NCBI RefSeq assembly: GCF_000468115.1
Contig: NZ_AVQI01000076.1
Coordinates: forward strand, 1 to 36,861
Length of the DNA: 36,861 bases
From: Treponema socranskii subsp. socranskii VPI DR56BR1116 = ATCC 35536
GTDB lineage: Bacteria; Spirochaetota; Spirochaetia; Treponematales; Treponemataceae
Direction of reading: 5' to 3'
Under the pieces are notes generated by a model. The model saw only the letters and a list, made by a program, of their open reading frames with translations, was not told where the DNA came from and ran no database searches. A program made the position numbers and the translations under genes. Positions 8,163 to 13,908 of this stretch are shown here, piece after piece; within the stretch, counting starts at the first letter, position 1, and every line of letters begins with the position of its first letter.

Positions 8163-10067
8163 ATGAACAAAGAACATCTTTCAAAAACGAAAAGAACGGC
8201 GGTCGCATTGTCTGCGATTGTTCTCTTGCTCAGCCTCGTTTCATGCGGTAAATCGAAATTCAAAGCAGGAACCTATACCGCTTCCGTCTACGGCAACAAC
8301 GATTACATCAACGTACAGGTAGTTTTGACTAAAAATAAAATCGCATCGATAGATGTTACAAAGCATTCGGAAACGCGATTCCTCGGAGATGCGGCTATCG
8401 ATACGATTGCGAAAGATATCGTCGAATACCAAACGCTCAACGTCGACAGCGTTTCCGGTGCAACCGTTACGAGCGCCGCCTTCAAAAGCGCCGTCTATCA
8501 ATGTATAAAACAAGCAAACGGAGATACCGCGTCGCTGAACGCTCCGGTACCCCCGAAAGGGACGAAAAACGACAACGTCACAACGGAAAGCGCGGATATC
8601 ATCATCGTCGGCGCAGGAGGTGCGGGACTGGCGGCAGCGGTAACGGCAGCACAAGCGGGCGCACAGGTCATCGTCATCGAAAAGATGCCTGTCATCGGCG
8701 GAAATACAGTCCGCTGTGCGAGTGCGTTCAATACGGCGGATCCCCAAAGGCAAGCGGCACTTCCGATGACCGATACGCTCAAAGCAGCCGTCGTCAAGGC
8801 TGTCGGAGAAAAACCGGCAAACGCCGCGCACGCAAAATTGATAAACGACGTCAAAGCGAAATACAATGCATACCTCGCATCCGGCTCTCAAACACTGTTC
8901 GACTGCCCCGAATGGCACGCGCTGCAAACATACAACGGCGGCGATAAAGTCGGTCACGTCGATTTGATCCGCACCTATACGGAAAATACGTTCGACACCT
9001 TGCACTGGATGGAGGGGCTCGGAACGCCGTTCCGCAGCAAAGTCAGCCAAGGCGCGGGTGCTCTGTGGCAGCGGACGCATCAGGTAGACGCCCCCGCGGG
9101 AACGGGGCTCATCGGCCCGCTGTATGACGAAGCGATAAAACACAACATACCGATCATTACGAATATGCGTGCCGAACGGATTATCGTCGAAAACGGAAAA
9201 GCGATCGGCGTCCGCGCAATCGACCGGTTCGGCAGCACGTACGATTACCGAGGAACAAAAGGTATCATCATCGCCACGGGCGGATACAGCAACAACAAAG
9301 AGATGCGTCAAAAATCGAATCCGTCTTTAACGCCCGATATGGTTTCTACAAATCAACCCGGAACAACCGGTGACGGAATTATCATGGCGGTCGCAATCGG
9401 AGCCGCTACGACGGGAATGGATTACGTTCAAACGTATCCGCTCGCGACACCCGGCAGCGGCACACTGCAAGGACGCGCACGGAAGATGTCCGGTCTTGAC
9501 AACGTCATCGATGTCAACAAAGAAGGCAAACGATTTGTCAACGAAGACGCCCGCCGAGATGCATTTGTCGCTGCAATCAAAAAGCAAACCGATGCTATAT
9601 GCTACGATATCAACGATGCATCGATCGTCGAAGAAAAAAATTCATTCAACGAAAATGTCGAAACGCTCGTATCGCTCGGACGCATCTATAAAGCAGACAC
9701 GCTCGCGGGACTTGAAGAACAGCTTAAAATGCCCGCAGGCAGCCTGCAGGCGACGGTGGCCGAATACAATAAAATGGTAGAAGCCAAAAACGATCCCGTA
9801 TTCGGACGCAAGCTGTTCGCAGATAAAATCGAAAAGGCACCGTTTTATGCGACCCCGCGCGCTCCGTCGATCCATCACACGATGGGCGGTTTATATATCG
9901 CTACAAATGCACAAGTTATGGATGTAAACGGCAAACCGATCGACGGTCTCTATGCGGCAGGCGAAGTTGTCGGCGGCATTCACGGCTCGAATCGGCTCGG
10001 CGGTAACGCGACGGCAGACGTTCTGACATTCGGCAGAATCGCCGCACGATCGATTTTAGCAAAGTAA
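8163..10067 (+). CDS. FMN/FAD-dependent reductase lipoprotein, fumarate/urocanate reductase superfamily (long form)
   Basis: A 634-residue paralogue of its neighbours. The N-terminus is a lipoprotein signal with lipobox LVSC (C28), so it is anchored to a membrane, unlike the other two. The FMN_bind motif is DSVSGAT (D95-T101), followed by the FAD motif IIIVGAGGAGLAAAVTAA. GKRFVNED, HHTMGG and GSNRLGGNA are retained. The substrate-pocket His of fumarate reductases is Tyr here (QTYPLATPG); a Tyr at this place is described for urocanate reductase, so urocanate or an aryl-acrylate is a better guess than fumarate. It shares the DLFDCPEWHALQTYNGGDK insert with paralogue 1. The ATG at 8163 follows GGGGG at 8152-8156. 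Confidence 0.9.
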   Translation: MNKEHLSKTKRTAVALSAIVLLLSLVSCGKSKFKAGTYTASVYGNNDYINVQVVLTKNKIASIDVTKHSETRFLGDAAIDTIAKDIVEYQTLNVDSVSGATVTSAAFKSAVYQCIKQANGDTASLNAPVPPKGTKNDNVTTESADIIIVGAGGAGLAAAVTAAQAGAQVIVIEKMPVIGGNTVRCASAFNTADPQRQAALPMTDTLKAAVVKAVGEKPANAAHAKLINDVKAKYNAYLASGSQTLFDCPEWHALQTYNGGDKVGHVDLIRTYTENTFDTLHWMEGLGTPFRSKVSQGAGALWQRTHQVDAPAGTGLIGPLYDEAIKHNIPIITNMRAERIIVENGKAIGVRAIDRFGSTYDYRGTKGIIIATGGYSNNKEMRQKSNPSLTPDMVSTNQPGTTGDGIIMAVAIGAATTGMDYVQTYPLATPGSGTLQGRARKMSGLDNVIDVNKEGKRFVNEDARRDAFVAAIKKQTDAICYDINDASIVEEKNSFNENVETLVSLGRIYKADTLAGLEEQLKMPAGSLQATVAEYNKMVEAKNDPVFGRKLFADKIEKAPFYATPRAPSIHHTMGGLYIATNAQVMDVNGKPIDGLYAAGEVVGGIHGSNRLGGNATADVLTFGRIAARSILAK

Positions 10068-10088
10068 ACGGGTAATCCGCGGAAAGAG

Positions 10089-10122
10089 GGCTGTCTTAAA
10101 AACCGGTTACTTTTTCGGCAGC
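10089..10122. terminator. Degenerate GGCTGTC/GGCAGC hairpin after reductase 2
   Basis: Imperfect inverted repeat with AAAAA and TTTTT inner arms, related to the hairpins at 8115-8144 and 27460-27497. It is a plausible weak terminator between reductases 2 and 3. Confidence 0.4.
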
Positions 10123-10151
10123 ACCGCTTTCTGCGTATTCTTATAAATTTT

Positions 10152-10178
10152 AATAAATTTTGAAATTTCAAATTTATT
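10152..10178. promoter_or_regulatory. AT-rich inverted repeat upstream of reductase 3, possible operator
   Basis: Arms AATAAATTT (10152-10160) and AAATTTATT (10170-10178) are exact complements around the palindromic centre TGAAATTTC. It lies about 35 bp before the ATG at 10214. A regulator-binding site is an inference. Confidence 0.35.
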
Positions 10179-10213
10179 AAAAATCAAAATCAAGCGTAAC
10201 TAAGGAGTGTTAC

Positions 10214-11986
10214 ATGAAAAAGATCACATTATTTTTGTGTGCGGCCGCGCTGTTCGCCGGCACGGTAAGCGCTGCGAAAAAAGCGCAGGCACAAACCTAT
10301 TCGAAAACGATTTCGGGGCACAACGCGCCGATGACCGTATCGGTCACGGTGAGCAACGGAAAGATCACCGACATCGATTATTCGAAAAACCTTGAAACGA
10401 TCGGCGTCGGGAAAAAAGCGCTCGAAACGGTCGCCGCACGGATTATCGACAACCAATCGCTCGCCGTCGACGTCGTCACCGGTGCAAGCATTTCGAGCCG
10501 TTCGCTCATCGCTGCGGTGCGCGACTGTCTCGTGCAGTCGGGAGCCGACATTAAAAAATGGACACAGCCGAAAAAAGCGAAACAGCTTAAAGATGAAACG
10601 TACAACACGGACGTACTCGTCATAGGAGGCGGCGGCGCGGGACTTGCGGCTGCCATCTCCGCAGAGCAGAACGGCGCGAAAGTCATCGTCATGGAAAAAA
10701 TCGGTTTGCTCGGCGGAAGCACGAACGTTTCCGAAGGCGCGCTCAACGCCGTAGATCCCAAGCGCCAAGTGCCGCAGGGTATCACCGATTCCGTCGAAAC
10801 TTTTTACAACGCAACGATGACCGGCGGTCACAACACCGGCACGCCTTCTCTCGTCCGCTATATGACGAGCAATGCGCTTCCAGCAGTCGAATGGCTCGAA
10901 TCGATCGGTGTGCAGTTTAAAGATAAAATCGGCGCCGCTACGGGCTCGCTCGGTCAGCGCAGTCACTACCCGAAAACGCCATCCGGCAACAGCTACATCA
11001 GAGTGTTCGAAGCGTACGCGGCAAAACATCCGAACATCACCGTCATCACGGACACGAAAGCGACGTCGCTTATTAAAAAAGGCGACAGAGTTTCAGGCGC
11101 GGTCGGAGAAAACAAAGGCAGGAAAATCACGGTCAACGCTTCCAAAGGCGTCATCATCGCAACCGGCGGATTCGGTGCAAACGTCGCGCTCCGTCAAAAA
11201 GTGAACACGGGCGTATGGAAAGAAGTAAAGCTTGACAATTCGATCGGCACGACAAATATGTTCCTGTGCGCACAGGGCGACGGCATTACGCTCGCCGAAA
11301 GCGCGGGCGCAAACGTCGTCGGTATGCCCGATATTCAACTCCACCCCTGCGGTACGCCGGGAACCGGTCTCATGGAAAACATCCGCACATCCGGCAAAAA
11401 CCGCATCTTCGTCAACGCTTCGGGCAAACGATTCGTAAACGAAAACGCGGCGCGCGATACTTTGTGCAAAGCGATTTTCGCACAGGACGGCAGCACGTAC
11501 TGGATCGTCGTCAATTCCATACGCTATCCGTCACGCGATTTCGTCGACAACAACGGCGCGACGATCGCAAACATGGTCGCGCAGGGGTCAGTCATCGAAG
11601 CTGCAACGCTCGACGAACTTGCGCAAAAGACAAAAATGAACGCCGACGACCTGAAAGCGTCGGTCGCACAGTACAACTCCGTCGTTTCAAAAGAAGTCGA
11701 AAAAGACGAACTCGGATTTACATCGAACAGCCCGGACGACAAAACGCTCGACGCAGGTCCGTGGTACGCGTGCAAAAAAGTTCCGACCGTACACCACACG
11801 ATGGGCGGTATCCAAATCAACACGGATGCCGAAGTGCTCGGCGCGGACGGGAAACCCGTTCCCGGCTTATACGCCTGCGGCGAAGTTACCGGCGGTATTC
11901 ACGGTTCGAACCGGCTCGGCGGCAATGCGATCGCAGACTGCATGGTATTCGGAAAAACGGCGGGTAAAACGGCGGCATCGCGCTGA
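10214..11986 (+). CDS. Exported FMN/FAD-dependent reductase, fumarate reductase-like (short form)
   Basis: A 590-residue third paralogue with a cleavable signal peptide (MKKITLFLCAAALFAGTVSA). The FMN-attachment motif is DVVTGAS (D86-S92), a serine variant within the ApbE consensus. The FAD motif VLVIGGGGAGLAAAISA follows. It keeps the histidine in QLHPCGTPGTG, which paralogues 1 and 2 have lost, plus GKRFVNE, HHTMGG and GSNRLGGNA. The EWYALQTWNGGDK insert is absent, so this is the shorter, more canonical architecture, and fumarate or a close analogue is possible. Start ATG 10214 has AAGGAG seven bases upstream. A strong terminator follows at 12027-12061. A 146-bp gap before it, with a hairpin and inverted repeat, suggests it may have its own control. 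Confidence 0.9.
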   Translation: MKKITLFLCAAALFAGTVSAAKKAQAQTYSKTISGHNAPMTVSVTVSNGKITDIDYSKNLETIGVGKKALETVAARIIDNQSLAVDVVTGASISSRSLIAAVRDCLVQSGADIKKWTQPKKAKQLKDETYNTDVLVIGGGGAGLAAAISAEQNGAKVIVMEKIGLLGGSTNVSEGALNAVDPKRQVPQGITDSVETFYNATMTGGHNTGTPSLVRYMTSNALPAVEWLESIGVQFKDKIGAATGSLGQRSHYPKTPSGNSYIRVFEAYAAKHPNITVITDTKATSLIKKGDRVSGAVGENKGRKITVNASKGVIIATGGFGANVALRQKVNTGVWKEVKLDNSIGTTNMFLCAQGDGITLAESAGANVVGMPDIQLHPCGTPGTGLMENIRTSGKNRIFVNASGKRFVNENAARDTLCKAIFAQDGSTYWIVVNSIRYPSRDFVDNNGATIANMVAQGSVIEAATLDELAQKTKMNADDLKASVAQYNSVVSKEVEKDELGFTSNSPDDKTLDAGPWYACKKVPTVHHTMGGIQINTDAEVLGADGKPVPGLYACGEVTGGIHGSNRLGGNAIADCMVFGKTAGKTAASR

Positions 11987-11994
11987 ATTAAATG

Positions 11995-12062
11995 CCGACA
12001 AAAAATTATTAATAATTAAATGATCGAACGGCGGGCATGTATAAAGCCCGCCGTTTGTTTTA
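11995..12062 (+). repeat. 68-bp direct repeat, copy 1
   Basis: Identical over 68 bases to 13206-13273 (offset 1211). It consists of an AT-rich motif (ATTATTAATAATTAA) and a complete terminator hairpin. The two copies bracket the PIN remnant, its antitoxin-like partner and the quinone reductase. Confidence 0.9.
12027..12061 (+). terminator. Rho-independent terminator behind the reductase cluster
   Basis: Ten-bp stem AACGGCGGGC / GCCCGCCGTT, nine-base loop, then TGTTTT. Confidence 0.85.
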
Positions 12063-12082
12063 ACCGCATAAATATACGCTTC

Positions 12083-12111
12083 TTGCGTTTACAATACGGG
12101 CATGATATAGT
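12083..12111 (+). promoter_or_regulatory. Promoter of the PIN pseudogene, leaderless configuration
   Basis: TTGCGT (12083-12088), 17 bp, TATAGT (12106-12111), seven bases before the ATG at 12119. No Shine-Dalgarno precedes that ATG. Confidence 0.5.
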
Positions 12112-12118
12112 TATTTCG

Positions 12119-12363
12119 ATGAAAATCTAGCTTGATAACTGCTGTTATAACAGACCCTTTGACGATCAAACGGCGCTGAAAGTTCATCTTGAAGCGATTG
12201 CGAAATCGGCAATTCAAGCGGATATCAAACGCGGCATCCATAAACTTGTATGGCCGTATGTTAGGACTATGAAAACGCATATAACCCGTATGACGAAAAA
12301 CGCCGAACAATCGGAGCATGAAAAAAAATTGCATCAGTTCATTTCAGAAACAGGAGGCACCGA
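12119..12363 (+). pseudogene. Decayed PIN-domain toxin (VapC-like), N-terminal half only
   Basis: From the ATG at 12119 the translation is MKI-stop-LDNCCYNRPFDDQTALKVHLEAIAK, matching the start of PIN toxins that read 'MKI(Y/W)LDNCCxNRPFDDQ'. Three lesions are visible. There is an in-frame TAG at 12128-12130 (fourth codon). A one-base deletion near 12263 shifts the reading from KLVWPYV into DYENAYNPYDEKRRTIGA. A TGA at 12319-12321 falls where a tryptophan (WKKIA) would be expected. The C-terminal half is missing, because about 14 codons later the frame runs straight into the antitoxin-like ATG. PIN toxins are Mg-dependent ribonucleases; this copy cannot be functional. The relationship is based on remembered family motifs. 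Confidence 0.7.
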
Positions 12364-12576
12364 ATGACGGAGATAAAAACCGATACCGTTATCAAGACGG
12401 AAGGTATGAACGTTCTCATTGGAAACCTCGGCGCCGTCGATGCGGAGCGTTTCGTTGCACTGATAAATCGAGAAAGTTTTGATTATACGCAATGGCGCAA
12501 AACACATCTGCCGGATGATGACGTACGTACGATAAGTCATAATGCCGCAGTATATGCGGCAAAAGAAAAATTCTAA
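12364..12576 (+). CDS. Small antitoxin-like protein linked to the PIN remnant
   Basis: Seventy residues: MTEIKTDTVIKTEGMNVLIGNLGAVDAERFVALINRESFDYTQWRKTHLPDDD... The pattern 'TEGM..L...LG.V(D/E)AERF..LI..E.FDYT.W' is one I associate with small proteins encoded beside PIN toxins of the LDNCCxNRPFDDQ type, and the PIN remnant lies directly upstream. AGGAGG lies six bases before the ATG. It is inferred to be an antitoxin orphaned by loss of its toxin. It retains an intact frame, so it may still be translated, but the promoter would have to be that of the pseudogene. Confidence 0.6.
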   Translation: MTEIKTDTVIKTEGMNVLIGNLGAVDAERFVALINRESFDYTQWRKTHLPDDDVRTISHNAAVYAAKEKF

Positions 12577-12619
12577 AAGAACAAATCGGATTCGATTCTC
12601 TGCATTTAAGGAGTTCTCC

Positions 12620-13174
12620 ATGCCTAAAACCCTGATCATTCTCGCTCACCCTAATCTTTCTCAATCTATCGTCAATAAACACTGGGCAGCCGCGCTCAAA
12701 CAACATGCCGATCGCTTTACCGTTCATGAACTCTACACCGTCTATAACCGGGGCAAGATTGACGCGATCGCCGAGCAAAAATTGATAGAAGCCCACGATG
12801 CGCTTGTGTGGCAGTTTCCCGTGTACTGGTTTAATTGTCCCCCGTTGCTGAAACAGTGGCTCGACGAAGTGCTGACTCACGGCTGGGCATACGGCTCAAA
12901 AGGCAAGGCGCTCGCAGGCAGAAAAATCGCGCTTGCCGTCTCACTCGGCGCACCTGCCGAAGACTACCGCACAGACGGTGCCGTCGGCTGCAGCGTTGCC
13001 GAAGTGCTGCGCCCGTTCGAACTCACGGCAAAATACTGTAACGCGGACTACCGTCCGCCGTTTGCCTTTCATACGATAGACAGCAATGCGGGATACAGCG
13101 AAGCTGCAGTGCAGGCGGCAGAGCGAAGCACAACAGATTATTTGGCATGGCTGGATGCGTTGCAACAAACGTGA
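12620..13174 (+). CDS. NAD(P)H quinone oxidoreductase, flavodoxin-like fold (KefF/MdaB/YwrO type)
   Basis: A 184-residue flavodoxin_2-family enzyme that transfers two electrons from NAD(P)H to quinones or nitro compounds using non-covalent FMN. The N-terminal strand and phosphate loop (KTLIILAHPNLSQSIVNKHW) and the central LVWQFPVYWFNCPPLLKQWLDEVLTHGWAYG segment are diagnostic. The latter holds the isoalloxazine-contacting loop P-x-YW. The length is that of the family. The ATG at 12620 has AAGGAG (12609-12614). It lies 43 bp after the antitoxin-like gene and inside the pair of 68-bp repeats, and the second repeat supplies its terminator. No KefC potassium channel is nearby, so a KefF role is unsupported; a redox-stress role is possible. 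Confidence 0.88.
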   Translation: MPKTLIILAHPNLSQSIVNKHWAAALKQHADRFTVHELYTVYNRGKIDAIAEQKLIEAHDALVWQFPVYWFNCPPLLKQWLDEVLTHGWAYGSKGKALAGRKIALAVSLGAPAEDYRTDGAVGCSVAEVLRPFELTAKYCNADYRPPFAFHTIDSNAGYSEAAVQAAERSTTDYLAWLDALQQT

Positions 13175-13205
13175 TACCGGCTGTAAACAAGGACGGACGC
13201 AGCCT

Positions 13206-13273
13206 CCGACAAAAAATTATTAATAATTAAATGATCGAACGGCGGGCATGTATAAAGCCCGCCGTTTGTTTTA
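13206..13273 (+). repeat. 68-bp direct repeat, copy 2
   Basis: Exact copy of 11995-12062, including the terminator at 13238-13272 that ends the quinone reductase transcript. Confidence 0.9.
13238..13272 (+). terminator. Rho-independent terminator behind the quinone reductase
   Basis: Identical to the hairpin at 12027-12061: ten-bp GC-rich stem, then TGTTTT. Confidence 0.85.
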
Positions 13274-13277
13274 CCTT

Positions 13278-13422
13278 CCGCCGCTCCCGCTTCGAACGGC
13301 GGCGTGCGGTAAAAATCCGTTCCTTAAAATTCAACAGTCGAACAAAATATCAATTTTGGAGACTGTTGAATTGGTGCGCGTAAGCGCACACGTATATCCG
13401 CGAGTTTTCGAAAGAAAACTCG
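13278..13422. repeat. Array of four consecutive hairpins
   Basis: Arms: CCGCCG/CGGCGG (13278-13302); AATTCAACAGTC and its exact complement (13328-13372); GTGCGC/GCGCAC (13374-13389); CGAGTTTTC/GAAAACTCG (13401-13422, loop GAAA). They fill the convergent gap between the quinone reductase and the minus-strand small gene. Confidence 0.6.
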
Positions 13423-13433
13423 AAGTCAAAAGT

Positions 13434-13456
13434 GCCGCGCTATTTCAGCGGCGCTT
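13434..13456 (-). terminator. Probable terminator of the 118-residue repeat protein gene
   Basis: GCCGC / GCGGC stem with a nine-base loop, followed on the minus strand by ACTTTT just downstream of the stop at 13465. Confidence 0.45.
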
Positions 13457-13464
13457 TTAAACGT

Positions 13465-13821
13465 TCAGTCCTGCTTCGGCTTTTGAGCAAGCGCCTCTTC
13501 GCGCTTTGCAATCTCTTCGTCGCAGTGTTTTACTTCCGCAACGATCGGCGCGATATCCGCATCGTCGGCGCGAACTGCAGATGCCGTATCGCCTGCAAAT
13601 TTTTCGAAAACTTTTTTTCCGAGCGCAAGCAGCTGCTCTTCTTTTTTCGTTTCGAACTGATGTTTTTCTATACGGACGACGCTTTTGTCGCTGAAATCCT
13701 GAACGGCGCTGCTTGCTTTGTTGAACGCGGTTTTGGACGCTTCCATGCCTTTGTCGAATGCCGTTTTAGACGCTGTGACGCCTTTGTCAAAATACCGTTT
13801 GATTTTATCACCGATAGCCAT
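13465..13821 (-). CDS. Small amphipathic helical protein with 11-residue repeats, unknown function
   Basis: A 118-residue protein with no recognised family. Residues about 9-45 hold back-to-back 11-mers, FDKGVTASKTA and FDKGMEASKTA, followed by a degenerate FNKASSAVQD and FSDKS. Undecad repeats of this sort form long amphipathic helices, as in LEA-like or membrane-surface-binding proteins. The rest is charged helix (EEQLLALGKKVFEKFAG, EVKHCDEEIAKREEALAQ). There is no signal peptide or membrane span. The ATG at 13821 has GGGAGG about five bases upstream; the frame stays open to 13860 without a site. It has its own promoter (13848-13876) and is separated from the SpoIIE gene by about 90 bp. Confidence 0.75.
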   Translation of the reverse strand: MAIGDKIKRYFDKGVTASKTAFDKGMEASKTAFNKASSAVQDFSDKSVVRIEKHQFETKKEEQLLALGKKVFEKFAGDTASAVRADDADIAPIVAEVKHCDEEIAKREEALAQKPKQD

Positions 13822-13847
13822 ACAACCTCCCTGTACATCTCCCCTAT

Positions 13848-13876
13848 AATATACATACAATTTGCCGATTTTGCAA
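13848..13876 (-). promoter_or_regulatory. Promoter of the 118-residue protein gene
   Basis: On the minus strand TTGCAA (13876-13871), 17 bp, TATATT (13853-13848). The predicted leader of about 20 nt contains GGGAGG, the conventional arrangement. Confidence 0.6.
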
Positions 13877-13908
13877 AACGTTTTTGTAAAATATTCCGGC
13901 GGAATATT

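Noticed and set aside
8241-9311. 356-residue minus-strand frame inside the second reductase, with similar long antisense frames inside reductases 1 and 3 and icd
   Set aside because: All lie opposite strongly supported genes and have shadow composition (Arg, Cys, Phe, His rich).
12119-12363. Reassigned or suppressed stop codons (TAG at codon 4, TGA for Trp) in the PIN gene
   Set aside because: A one-base frameshift and loss of the C-terminal half are also present and nearby genes use stops normally, so decay explains it better.
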